64,000 nucleotides of DNA from Crocinitomicaceae bacterium (GTDB lineage: Bacteria > Bacteroidota > Bacteroidia > Flavobacteriales_D > Crocinitomicaceae), in the NCBI GenBank assembly GCA_022447585.1, contig JAKVAR010000009.1, positions 679,133 to 743,132 of the forward strand, written 5' to 3'. Positions within the stretch are counted from its first letter, which is position 1. Each line of letters starts with the position of its first letter. Positions 1-10,286 of this stretch are shown here, one piece after another. A program made the translations under genes and the position numbers. The notes beneath the pieces were generated by a model. That model searched no databases. It saw only the letters and a list, made by a program, of their open reading frames with translations, and was not told where the DNA came from.

Positions 1-296
1 GAAATCAAAACATCAGAAGAATCAGCATTAACATGTTTCTTAATTATTTTTTGAGCTTGATGATATGCATACGTCATCGCCATCCCTGTATGATTTGTAT
101 CAGTATGGGTATTTGCAACAAACGGCATGATTTTATTCTGAAGATTTTCTTCAATTACTTTATAATTCCTTCCGCTAGCAGTCCAATCAGCATAGACAAC
201 TCGAATTGATTCATGAAAAGCTGTTTGAATATCTTGGTCGATTCCAATAATATTTTTTCTGAACTTAGAAAAATAAGACTCCAGAGAGTAAGACAT
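1..296 (-). CDS. Aminotransferase class V-fold PLP-dependent enzyme (N-terminal part, runs off window)
   Basis: Only the first 98 codons are present; the gene continues beyond the left edge. The ATG at 294-296 opens a protein beginning MSYSLESYFSKFRKN, followed by VYADWTASGR and NTHTDTNHTGMAM. The combination of a strand entering a 'Y-x-D-x-x-A-S-G' motif and an 'NTHT' motif is typical of the N-terminus of class V aminotransferases related to cysteine desulfurases, which bind PLP. The lysine that binds PLP lies outside the window, so the substrate cannot be judged. A Bacteroidota-type -7 box lies about 33 bases upstream of the ATG, so the gene probably has its own promoter. Confidence 0.75.
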   Translation of the reverse strand, partial: MSYSLESYFSKFRKNIIGIDQDIQTAFHESIRVVYADWTASGRNYKVIEENLQNKIMPFVANTHTDTNHTGMAMTYAYHQAQKIIKKHVNADSSDVLI

Positions 297-329
297 AATG
301 ATCAGTTTAAGTAAAACAAGTTTAGACAG

Positions 330-337
330 CAAACTTA
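330..337 (-). promoter_or_regulatory. -7 promoter element of the class V aminotransferase gene
   Basis: On the minus strand the bases read TAAGTTTG, matching the Bacteroidota -7 consensus TAnnTTTG, about 33 bases before the ATG at 296. No good -33 TTTG is seen at the expected 19-20 base spacing, so the call rests on the -7 box and its position. Confidence 0.4.
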
Positions 338-423
338 GCTAATTTCGTTTTTTGAATCTGTAATTATTTAATCATAAAAACAATCAAATTCTCAATCACT
401 CTTGTATTTTCAAAACAGAATAA

Positions 424-454
424 ATAAAAAAAGACACTTTAATAAAGCGTCTTT
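424..454 (-). terminator. Rho-independent terminator of the M61 peptidase gene
   Basis: A hairpin with outer stem AAAGAC/GTCTTT (430-435 and 449-454), one mismatch and inner stem CTTT/AAAG lies just after the stop codon at 461-463. On the minus strand it is followed by a run of seven T (424-430). Confidence 0.75.
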
Positions 455-460
455 TTTTAT

Positions 461-2176
461 TTATCTATTACTTTTCCATGCTTCGAATGCCGTATACTGA
501 TGTTTATCCGGTTTACTTAATTTTGTGATCCAATATTTCATATAGAAATTACGCATCACCTCTGGAAAAGTAACTTCCTTAAACATTCCATTTCGAAGCA
601 CAGTAACTGTTTTGGTGTCATCATCAAAATAACTCAACCATTTATCCAGCTCACCATTCAAGGCAAATCCATTAACAGCAATGATTTTATCTCCTTTGCA
701 TAAACCTGCCATTTCTCCGGGACCACCAGAATACATTGTGTTTACGATAAATCCATCATCTTGCTTTATGACCTTAAAGCCTAAGCGACCTTCAGCATAA
801 CTCTTTGACGGTTCATGATTTAATTCTAATCCTAAATAATCCAACGACTTGGTTACAATTGACTCATACGGTAAATGACCATTAATGAAATTGTCAAAAA
901 AATCATCTTGAGGTTCACCGATTATGTCTTCCATCACTTCTTTGTAATCAGCTTCAGAAACTCCTTTACCATTTAAGGCATAATTAAAATACAAGCGTTT
1001 CATCAGCTCATCAATTCCGTACTTATTAGCGGTTGCCCTCCTTATGTTCACATCCGTTACAAATGCAAGTATACATCCTTCAGTATAAATAGAAACTTTT
1101 CTATTTGGAATACCTTGAACATAACCATCTAACCAGGTATCAAAAGAAGATTCTGCTACAGAATAATTGAATCTTCCGTGATTGTCGAAGTGCTTTTGAA
1201 ATTGTGCTTGAAGTTCATTAAAATATTGTTGTTCACTAAACACCCCACTCTTCATCAAAAACAAATCCCCTTGATAAGTGGTAACACCTTCACAAATATA
1301 GCCTAGTTTAGAATAATTTTCTTTCGTGAAATCATAGGGAAACATTTCAATTGGACGAATTGCTTTAACATTCCATGTATGATATAACTCATGAGAACTC
1401 ACACCAAGGAGCTCCTTATATAAAGAGCCAAACACGTCATAAGAAGGTCCTAATGAAATGACTGTTGACTTACAATGCTCTACACCGTGATAGGCCTTAT
1501 AAGGAAGTATCTGATTGATGAAATGATATTCTTTAACAGGAAACTCAGTAAATTTCTTGATTTGAGCATCAGTAAAAGCTTGAAAATCTGGAATCAATCG
1601 CTCCCAGTCAGGTTTAACTTCACCATTAAACCAAACAAAAAACTTAGTATCATTTGATATATAAGTTTCACATTGCAATTGACTTGAAGCGACGAATGGA
1701 GAATCTAATAGTTCATCAACATTAGCCACTTCCCATCCATTTTTAGTTCTATGCATTGAAGTAGCAACATCCCAATCTTCAGGAACGTTCAACACAACTT
1801 CTATGATATCGTTATATGTTTCATCTGTAAAAACACAACAGTTAACGGGGTTTACATATAGTTGCGTTTCATCCAAAAACGAAGACCCCGCATTAATTGT
1901 ATCTGCAAAGAAATTATACCTGACAGTTATCTCATCTACAGAAGATGTATCTGCCTTCCATCGATCTTTAGTCACCTTTATGAAATCGACCTTATTTCCT
2001 TTCAAATCAGTTATTGAAAAATTACGAACGAACTTCGCAAAATCGCCTAATTCATAACGTCCAGGCCTCCAACTTGGCAGTTGAACAAACGTTTCGTCAT
2101 TTTTACAATTAAAATTAACTGAAATCTGGATAAATTGTTGAGTCGGATTCTCAACATTGAAAGTAAACTGAGTCAT
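461..2176 (-). CDS. M61 family metallopeptidase with PDZ domain
   Basis: A 571-residue protein of the M61 (glycyl aminopeptidase) family. The N-terminal beta-rich domain is followed by the zinc site HELYH at about residues 262-266, with WNVKAIRP directly behind it, which is typical of M61. The glutamate in YICEGVTTY is the likely third zinc ligand. A PDZ domain follows at about residues 465-545 (GGPGEMAGLCKGDKIIAVNG). No signal peptide is visible, so the enzyme is probably cytoplasmic. A TTG lies in frame just upstream (2177-2179), but the ATG at 2174-2176 is the better start. The family is known to remove N-terminal Gly or Ala from peptides; specificity here is inferred only. It is followed by a strong terminator. 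Confidence 0.88.
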   Translation of the reverse strand: MTQFTFNVENPTQQFIQISVNFNCKNDETFVQLPSWRPGRYELGDFAKFVRNFSITDLKGNKVDFIKVTKDRWKADTSSVDEITVRYNFFADTINAGSSFLDETQLYVNPVNCCVFTDETYNDIIEVVLNVPEDWDVATSMHRTKNGWEVANVDELLDSPFVASSQLQCETYISNDTKFFVWFNGEVKPDWERLIPDFQAFTDAQIKKFTEFPVKEYHFINQILPYKAYHGVEHCKSTVISLGPSYDVFGSLYKELLGVSSHELYHTWNVKAIRPIEMFPYDFTKENYSKLGYICEGVTTYQGDLFLMKSGVFSEQQYFNELQAQFQKHFDNHGRFNYSVAESSFDTWLDGYVQGIPNRKVSIYTEGCILAFVTDVNIRRATANKYGIDELMKRLYFNYALNGKGVSEADYKEVMEDIIGEPQDDFFDNFINGHLPYESIVTKSLDYLGLELNHEPSKSYAEGRLGFKVIKQDDGFIVNTMYSGGPGEMAGLCKGDKIIAVNGFALNGELDKWLSYFDDDTKTVTVLRNGMFKEVTFPEVMRNFYMKYWITKLSKPDKHQYTAFEAWKSNR

Positions 2177-2203
2177 CAATGTGTGTTTTACACAAAGTTA
2201 AAA

Positions 2204-3088
2204 TTACTTCTCTGCGATACAAATAATGTTATCGTGTTCAGGCAGATCTGAATACGTTAAAACTTCAATTAATGGCGACTTTCTTTCCTTTCCTCCTTTA
2301 AGTTTGAAAATTTTATAATCACCCAGAGTTTTTATGTACTCAACGATTGAAATTGATTCACTTTTGGTAGTATCTCTTAGTTCGGAAATCTCTACGATTA
2401 TGATCGGTAAGTAATGCCTGATAAGTTCATTCGCACCTTTCAAAACATCAAGCTCTGCTCCTTCAACATCAATTTTAATCATTTCTGGCGAAGAATCAGC
2501 TAACTCTTCATTCATTCTGACTAGATCCACATCAAAACTATCAGAACCTTCCCCTTGAACAACGATTGAAGCACCTCCACGATTAACATGCCAATTATCA
2601 AATATTTTAACCCGCCCCTTACTTGCTCCAATTGCTTTCTGAATCATAGTAACATTAACCAGATTATTCAAAGTAACGTTTCTGCATAAGATTTCATAGG
2701 TCTTGGGATGAGCTTCAAAACAAATTATAGAAGAATCTGAGAATTTAGAAGCAGTAAACAAGGACATTAAACCGATATTAGCTCCAACATCTATAAACTC
2801 TCCTTTTCCAGAATAGTTCTCTTCAATAAAATTTAGTATCCCTTTTTCATAGGTTCCCGTTTCAAATAAGCTTAGCTCAACACCACTGTCAATTGATGGA
2901 TTGATAATTATATCAAAGCCGTGAATTGTTTTAAGAATAGACTCTTGAATTGTTTTAGGATTTGGCAAAAGCCATTTTGGGAGCAAGGTAGACAACTTAC
3001 GCACCCCCTTTACATCTATATCCCTGACACGACTAATTAAGCCATGTCTAAAGGGATAAGAATAATATTTTAATTTCTCGCTTTGCAA
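2204..3088 (-). CDS. FkbM family methyltransferase
   Basis: About 294 residues. The SAM-binding motif FIDVGANIG lies near residues 98-106 and the FkbM signature KIDVEGAELDVLKGA near residue 205. This is the pattern of the FkbM methyltransferases, which methylate sugars or small molecules, often in surface glycan loci. There is no ATG before the SAM motif. The only usable start is a TTG that directly follows, in the same reading frame, the TAA of the upstream ABC-F gene. Translation therefore depends either on a TTG start coupled to termination or on stop-codon readthrough that would make a fusion. The substrate is unknown. Confidence 0.8.
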   Translation of the reverse strand: MQSEKLKYYSYPFRHGLISRVRDIDVKGVRKLSTLLPKWLLPNPKTIQESILKTIHGFDIIINPSIDSGVELSLFETGTYEKGILNFIEENYSGKGEFIDVGANIGLMSLFTASKFSDSSIICFEAHPKTYEILCRNVTLNNLVNVTMIQKAIGASKGRVKIFDNWHVNRGGASIVVQGEGSDSFDVDLVRMNEELADSSPEMIKIDVEGAELDVLKGANELIRHYLPIIIVEISELRDTTKSESISIVEYIKTLGDYKIFKLKGGKERKSPLIEVLTYSDLPEHDNIICIAEK

Positions 3089-4711
<1,623 letters not shown>

Positions 4712-4729
4712 TTAAAAACAAATTTGCCG

Positions 4730-4760
4730 CAAAGATACTTTCTTTATGCGTGGATTCAAA
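4730..4760 (-). promoter_or_regulatory. Promoter of the ABC-F gene
   Basis: On the minus strand, TTTG (4757-4760), a 19-base spacer and TATCTTTG (4730-4737) match the Bacteroidota consensus TTTG-N19-TAnnTTTG exactly. The ATG at 4711 lies 18 bases after the -7 box. This is the best consensus promoter in the window. Confidence 0.75.
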
Positions 4761-4833
4761 TGTTTCGGTCTACCAAAGTTTAATAAACTGCAATTTGAAT
4801 ACTTGAATTAAAAATTACATTTATTTAATGCAG

Positions 4834-4857
4834 AAAAAAAGGGCATCAAATGCCCTT
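4834..4857 (-). terminator. Rho-independent terminator after the small membrane protein gene
   Basis: The stem AAGGGCAT/ATGCCCTT (4839-4846 and 4850-4857) has a 3-base loop. On the minus strand it is followed by seven T (4834-4840). It lies between the stop at 4885 and the ABC-F promoter. Confidence 0.85.
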
Positions 4858-4884
4858 CATAAACTTTATATTTTTTTGATTATT

Positions 4885-5406
4885 CTAACGCATCCATTTC
4901 AAGTTCCTAGAGTACAGGAAAACAAATAAGGCAGAAAGAATTAAATTCCACACAACAACCATTGTTGGAATATTCTCGGCTGAAACGTAAATATAGAGTC
5001 CAGCAATAGATAATAAGCAATAACCTATATACAAATGAAACCCGACTTTAAACCCCTGCCACATTTTAATCACACCAAATAATCCGATTGCAACGGTAAT
5101 CAAAGAAATAACTGCCGCTAAATAAAAATTCTCATTCACCTGTTCAGACATCGCTTGGATTTTATCCATCAAGTCAACGAATGAAGTCATTCCAGCATCT
5201 TTTAAAGTAGAAATTGATTGCGTTAAAGCTACTTTGGCCTCAAGCATTTGCTCTTCAGATTGCGGGCCGGAAACGAAATTAAAAACATTAGTTAAAACTC
5301 CTAAGCCCGTCGCTATAAAGCTCAGAACACATAAAACCGTTAAAAACCCTGGCCTTGGCCCTCTATTCTGTGTATCATCCAATTCAAATTCATCCATATT
5401 GCTCAT
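4885..5406 (-). CDS. Hypothetical membrane protein with four predicted membrane segments
   Basis: A 173-residue protein of unknown function. The N-terminal 20 residues are acidic and soluble (MSNMDEFELDD). Hydrophobic segments follow at about 20-45, 95-115, 120-140 and 145-165. The segment between the first and second helices is polar and probably faces one side of the inner membrane. It ends in a short basic tail (RNLKWMR). No known domain is recognised. It is a single-gene unit with its own terminator, divergent from the AsmA gene. Homologues with this layout are common in Bacteroidota genomes, but none has a role I can name. Confidence 0.7.
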   Translation of the reverse strand: MSNMDEFELDDTQNRGPRPGFLTVLCVLSFIATGLGVLTNVFNFVSGPQSEEQMLEAKVALTQSISTLKDAGMTSFVDLMDKIQAMSEQVNENFYLAAVISLITVAIGLFGVIKMWQGFKVGFHLYIGYCLLSIAGLYIYVSAENIPTMVVVWNLILSALFVFLYSRNLKWMR

Positions 5407-5550
5407 ATTTAATCGTAAATTTAGGTTCTAAAAGTAAGAAAAAATGAGATTGGAAGAATCAACACCCCGATTAAGTTTAATTAGGAATTATGTCTTCTTT
5501 TATTGTGTAAAAATTAGCAATATTGCATCCTTATAAGATTTACAACTTTC

Positions 5551-5560
5551 TTTTGGCACA
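5551..5560 (+). promoter_or_regulatory. TTTTGGCACA motif upstream of the AsmA-family gene
   Basis: TTTTGGCACA lies about 55 bases before the ATG at 5614. It resembles the -24 half of a sigma-54 promoter, but the -12 position reads TTTC rather than TTGC. The same motif recurs ahead of three other plus-strand genes in the window. Confidence 0.3.
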
Positions 5561-5613
5561 TTAATTTCATTTAGCAGAATAATTACAGAGTTAAGGAATA
5601 ACGATATTTGAAT

Positions 5614-8600
5614 ATGAGTAAAATTAAACAATGGTTAAAAAGTAAGCGTTTTTGGAAACGTTTTGCACTGACATTCACGATCACTCCCGTTGTCCTATTC
5701 TTTGCTCTGGTTGTAATAGTCTACAACAAACAGGACGCAATTGTACAAGATCTGTTAACCGATCTAAACAAGGATTTTACCGGGCATATCCAAATCAAAG
5801 ATTCGCATATTTCTATGTTTGAAAACTTCCCATATATCTCTATAGATCTAGAAGAAGTATACATTCATGAAACCAAAGAAGATATAGGTATACCTTTGGT
5901 TGAAATACATGATGTTTTCGCTGGGTTTGATCTTTGGACCATTATTGCTGGTAAGATGGAGATTAAGAAAATTAAGCTTAAAGACGGTAAAATCAATTTA
6001 ATACAGCATAGAAATGGCGAGTTTAATATTACGAAAGCTTTAAGCAATGAAGAAGAAATAGAAAGTGTAGAGGATGAGTTTCATTTAGACCTTAGAAAAA
6101 TTGAATTAGAGAATATTGACATCACGAAGTTAAATGAAGCGAACAACATCAAAATAGAAGCATTTATAAGTGACGCAAACTCTAAATTTGAGACTTCTCC
6201 CGAAAAAGTAATCGCGGCATGCAATGCAAGATTCGTTTTAAATCTCATCAAAGATGGAGACACAACCTTTCTAAAGCACAAGCACATTGATTTAGATACA
6301 CAATTAGACTTTCTTAAAGGAAAAGATATCATGACGATTCAACCAACAACAGTTCATTTAGAAGAGTCAGAATTTAATATGTCCGGAAGCATCGACTTCT
6401 TAAAAGACCTTTACCTTGATTTAGAATTTAACGGTAACAAACCAAATTTTGAGTTGCTATTTGCAATGGCCCCAGAAGAATACGCGCCACTATTGAACCA
6501 ATTTGAAAACAGCGGAGAAGTATCCATCGATACTAAAATTAAAGGTCGCTCCATCAATGGGCACAACCCTGCTGTCGATGTAAAGTTGGGCTGTAAGAAT
6601 GGATATTTAAGGAATGAAACTTCGAATAAAGCATTGAAAGGGCTCAATTTTGATGCTTACTTCACAAACGGTAAAAAGCACGATAAATCAACTATGGAAT
6701 TTGGCTTTAAAAACTTCTCTGCCACTCCAGATGTTGGCAAGTTTCAAGGGGACATAACCGCCAAAGACTTTACAGCTCCAGAAGTTAAGTTAAATTTCCA
6801 ATCGGATTTTAAAATGGAGTTTATTTCTAAATTTCTGAGCCTTGAAAGTCTTCACGATGTTAAAGGTGATGCAACATTTGAAATTGAATATCAAGACATT
6901 ATTGACCTGGAAAACCCCAATCATGCCATTGAAAAGCTCAACGAATCATACAACATGAAGATTAAGCTTAGCAATATTAGCTTCATGAGCGATGCATACA
7001 ATTTACCAGTTAAAGACCTAGACTTTGTTAGTGAAATAAATGGTCATACAGCAACAATCAAACAATGTGACATCAAATTAGGTAAATCTGATTTAAAATT
7101 AACAGGTGTAATCAATGATCTACCGGCAATTATACACCATACAGATATACCAGTGAATACCAAGCTTTCGATAAACAGTGAATTCTTGGATTTATTTGAA
7201 CTAACAGGTTCGGATTCAACGAGTATTGATGAACAAATTGAAAATCTCTCTTTAGATTTAGACTTTAAGGCTTCGGCAAGAGCATTTACTGAATCTAAAA
7301 ATTTGCCTGTTGGAGAATTTTTTATTGAAAATTTCTACGCTAAACTAAAACATTACCCTCATACTTTTCATGACTTTCATGCAGATATTATGATTGACGA
7401 ACAAGACATAAGAGTTTTAGACTTCAAAGGAATGATTGATAAAAGTGATTTCTTGTTTACAGGAAAACTAGAGCATTATGAAAAATGGCTCGATGAGCAT
7501 CCTGGAGGCGATTCGAAAATAGAGTTCAACCTAGCTTCAAATGTTCTTCAACTTGAATCACTATTATCATACAAAGGAGAAAGTTACGTCCCTGAAGAAT
7601 ACAGACACGAAGAATTTGACAATTTAAAAGTACATGGTATCACCTACTTGCACTATGAAGACAAATTGAAGTCTATTGATTTAAACTTAGATCAATTTGA
7701 TGCAAAAATGAAAGTACACCCATTAAGATTTGAGAATTTCAAAGGAAGAGTTCATTATGAAAATGACCACTTATTGGTTGAAGATTTTCATGGAAAATTA
7801 GGTAAATCTATATTCAAGACAACTTTAAGTTATTACTTAGGTGATGATATTGCAAAGAGAAAAGCTGACAATCACTTCTCACTAACAGCCTCGCGTTTAG
7901 ACATTGATCAACTAATAAAATATAACCCTAAAACGAGTAAAAACTCAGCTCCAGAAAAAGTGGATCATGACGATGTTTTTAACATCTATGAATTACCATT
8001 TACAGACATGACATACCATATAGATATAGACCATCTTAACTATCATCGTTATTTAATGCATAATATTAAAGGAGAATTCAGAACAACTCCAAATCACTAT
8101 ATTCATTTGGACAAGCTAGATCTCGATGCCGCGGGAGGACATTTTGACGTTAAAGGATATATCAACGGTTCCAATCCTAATTTAATCTATTTTAGTCCTG
8201 ACATTAAAGTAACAAATATAGATTTGGACAAACTGCTCTTTAAATTTGAAAACTTTGGTCAAGACCACATTGTGTCAGAAAATTTGCATGGTAAATTCAC
8301 GGGGAAAATTACGGGAAAAATACATATGCATACTGATATGGTTCCAAAGATTGACGATTCTGAAATTCATCTTGACGCACATGTTTTAAACGGAAGACTA
8401 GAAAATTATGGCTTGCTTGATTATATGACAGACTATTTTAGAGACAAGAATTTAAAAAACGTTGTCTTTGATACTCTAGACAATCATATGGATTTAACTG
8501 GAGGTGTTCTTACAATACCTAAAATGAGTATAAATTCAACTTTGGGACACATTGAAATCTCTGGTAAACAATCTCTAGAAGGTGAAATGGAATACTATTT

Positions 8601-8796
8601 AAGAATTCCATGGAAAATGGTCACGCAAACTGCATCATCCAAATTATTTGGTAAAAAAGGAAAGGACCCTTCAGCGGAAAGCGACCAAATTCAATACGGT
8701 GATTCCAAAACAAAATATGTGAACATTCGCATAATAGGAGACACAGATAACTACAAACTATCTTTAGGAAAACCGAAGAAAAAAGATAAATCGTAA
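5614..8796 (+). CDS. AsmA family protein
   Basis: A 1060-residue protein anchored by one N-terminal membrane helix (about 18-40), followed by a long beta-rich region expected in the periplasm. The N-terminal pattern IKDSHISMFENFPYISIDL and the C-terminal region around residues 800-1000 (LDIDQL, GGHFDVKGYING, GGVLTIPKMSINSTLGHIEI) fit the AsmA/AsmA-like C-terminal family. Family members are thought to form elongated grooves that help move phospholipids between the membranes. An in-frame TTG lies six bases upstream, and the ATG at 5614 is preferred. It is a single-gene unit, convergent with hutH. A near -7 box (GATATTTG) lies three bases before the ATG. Confidence 0.85.
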   Translation: MSKIKQWLKSKRFWKRFALTFTITPVVLFFALVVIVYNKQDAIVQDLLTDLNKDFTGHIQIKDSHISMFENFPYISIDLEEVYIHETKEDIGIPLVEIHDVFAGFDLWTIIAGKMEIKKIKLKDGKINLIQHRNGEFNITKALSNEEEIESVEDEFHLDLRKIELENIDITKLNEANNIKIEAFISDANSKFETSPEKVIAACNARFVLNLIKDGDTTFLKHKHIDLDTQLDFLKGKDIMTIQPTTVHLEESEFNMSGSIDFLKDLYLDLEFNGNKPNFELLFAMAPEEYAPLLNQFENSGEVSIDTKIKGRSINGHNPAVDVKLGCKNGYLRNETSNKALKGLNFDAYFTNGKKHDKSTMEFGFKNFSATPDVGKFQGDITAKDFTAPEVKLNFQSDFKMEFISKFLSLESLHDVKGDATFEIEYQDIIDLENPNHAIEKLNESYNMKIKLSNISFMSDAYNLPVKDLDFVSEINGHTATIKQCDIKLGKSDLKLTGVINDLPAIIHHTDIPVNTKLSINSEFLDLFELTGSDSTSIDEQIENLSLDLDFKASARAFTESKNLPVGEFFIENFYAKLKHYPHTFHDFHADIMIDEQDIRVLDFKGMIDKSDFLFTGKLEHYEKWLDEHPGGDSKIEFNLASNVLQLESLLSYKGESYVPEEYRHEEFDNLKVHGITYLHYEDKLKSIDLNLDQFDAKMKVHPLRFENFKGRVHYENDHLLVEDFHGKLGKSIFKTTLSYYLGDDIAKRKADNHFSLTASRLDIDQLIKYNPKTSKNSAPEKVDHDDVFNIYELPFTDMTYHIDIDHLNYHRYLMHNIKGEFRTTPNHYIHLDKLDLDAAGGHFDVKGYINGSNPNLIYFSPDIKVTNIDLDKLLFKFENFGQDHIVSENLHGKFTGKITGKIHMHTDMVPKIDDSEIHLDAHVLNGRLENYGLLDYMTDYFRDKNLKNVVFDTLDNHMDLTGGVLTIPKMSINSTLGHIEISGKQSLEGEMEYYLRIPWKMVTQTASSKLFGKKGKDPSAESDQIQYGDSKTKYVNIRIIGDTDNYKLSLGKPKKKDKS

Positions 8797-8804
8797 ATAA
8801 ATTA

Positions 8805-10286
8805 TTAAACCATGCATTTTACGAAGTTTACACTCTTCTTAATTAAAGGGTGTAAATACTGATCATCTTTAACGAAAGGTACTTCTTTTCTATAATCAGA
8901 CCTTAACTTCTCGATTAAAGGAGAGCTTTTTTCAGTTCTAAAATCCATACCTTGAGCCGCGTTTAACAGCTCTATTCCTTGAATTGAATAACAGTTTTGG
9001 ACTATTCGATATAGTTTAGTAGCAGCATTAGCTCCCATGCTAACATGATCTTCTTGACCATTACTCGAGTCAATAGAATCGATAGATGCAGGTGTACACA
9101 ATTGCTTATTCTGACTAACAATTGAAGCCCCAGTGTACTGAGGAATCATAAATCCTGAATTCAGTCCTGGCTCAGCAACTAAAAATGCTGGCAAACCTCT
9201 TGTACCAGAAATCAATTTATAGACTCTTCTCTCTGAAATACTTCCTAATTCAGCTAAGGCGATAGCCAAGAAATCCATTGTAATCGCCAAAGGTTGACCG
9301 TGAAAATTACCTGCAGAAACTACATCGTCCTCATCTGGAAAAACAGTAGGATTATCCGTAACAGCATTTATTTCTCTTTCAACGATGGTGGAAGCGTAAT
9401 CAATCGCATCTTTAGAAGCACCATGCACTTGGGGCATACAACGGAAAGAATATGGATCTTGAACATGTTCTTTTTCTCGCACAATCATTTCACTTCCTGC
9501 AAGAATGGCCCGGACATTTTCAGCAACTTCTATTTGACCTTTTTGATTTCTAATCTCATTTACATTTGATTGAAACGGATTTAATCGGCCATCATAAGCC
9601 TCTAAAGAAAGAGCTCCAATCAAATTAAACTGATTCCATAACTTATATCCATTAGAAACAGCATAAGAAGCGTAGGCACTCATAAATTGAGTCCCATTCA
9701 ACAATGCTAACCCTTCCTTTGATCTTAAAACAATTGGATCCAGGTTCAATTCAGAATTTACATCTGAGCTATTTCTTTTCTCCCCTTTATAATAGACTTC
9801 ACCTTCACCAATTAATGGCAAAGACATATGTGCTAACGGAGCTAAATCTCCTGAAGCCCCCAAACTACCTTGCTGATAAACAACAGGAATAATATCGTTA
9901 TTGTATAAGTAAAGTAAACGTTCTATTGTCTCAACCTGAGCACCTGAAGAACCATGAGATAAACCCATAGCCTTCAATACAAGCATTCTTTTAACCAGTT
10001 CTGAAGGCGCTTCCTCTCCAGCTCCGCAAGCATGAGAAATAACTAAGTTTTTTTGTAATTTCCCTAAATCATTTTCAGAAATTGCCGTATTACACAAAGA
10101 ACCGAAGCCTGTGTTTACCCCGTAAATCAAATGATCATGTCGTTTTACCTTATCATCTAGATAGTCACGACACTTAGCAACAGTACTTCTAACTGAATTA
10201 CTTAAACATACATTCACTCCAGAATTAAGAATCTCATCTAGTTTAGAAAGTGATACCCACTCATTATTGATTACAAAGTTTCCCAT
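8805..10286 (-). CDS. hutH: Histidine ammonia-lyase
   Basis: A 493-residue MIO-type ammonia-lyase. The Ala-Ser-Gly that cyclises into the MIO cofactor is at about residues 144-146 (GSLGASGDLAPLAH). The catalytic Tyr is in IYGVNTGFG (about 54-62). The substrate-selectivity pair is Ser84-His85 (LVISHACG), as in histidine lyases; tyrosine and phenylalanine lyases usually carry His-Leu there. The expected reaction is L-histidine to urocanate plus ammonia. No hutU, hutI or hutG is present in this window. Its ATG overlaps the hisS stop as TAATG, so the two genes are co-transcribed and probably translationally coupled. I judge HAL more likely than an aromatic lyase. Confidence 0.87.
   Translation of the reverse strand: MGNFVINNEWVSLSKLDEILNSGVNVCLSNSVRSTVAKCRDYLDDKVKRHDHLIYGVNTGFGSLCNTAISENDLGKLQKNLVISHACGAGEEAPSELVKRMLVLKAMGLSHGSSGAQVETIERLLYLYNNDIIPVVYQQGSLGASGDLAPLAHMSLPLIGEGEVYYKGEKRNSSDVNSELNLDPIVLRSKEGLALLNGTQFMSAYASYAVSNGYKLWNQFNLIGALSLEAYDGRLNPFQSNVNEIRNQKGQIEVAENVRAILAGSEMIVREKEHVQDPYSFRCMPQVHGASKDAIDYASTIVEREINAVTDNPTVFPDEDDVVSAGNFHGQPLAITMDFLAIALAELGSISERRVYKLISGTRGLPAFLVAEPGLNSGFMIPQYTGASIVSQNKQLCTPASIDSIDSSNGQEDHVSMGANAATKLYRIVQNCYSIQGIELLNAAQGMDFRTEKSSPLIEKLRSDYRKEVPFVKDDQYLHPLIKKSVNFVKCMV

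Noticed and set aside
5551-5575. A genuine sigma-54 promoter ahead of the AsmA-family gene
   Set aside because: The -24 half fits, but the -12 half reads TTTC instead of TTGC and there is no GC at GG-N10. I kept it only as a recurring motif.
8805-10286. A tyrosine or phenylalanine ammonia-lyase of a flexirubin/aryl polyene cluster
   Set aside because: The selectivity pair is Ser-His as in histidine lyases, and there are no polyene genes nearby.
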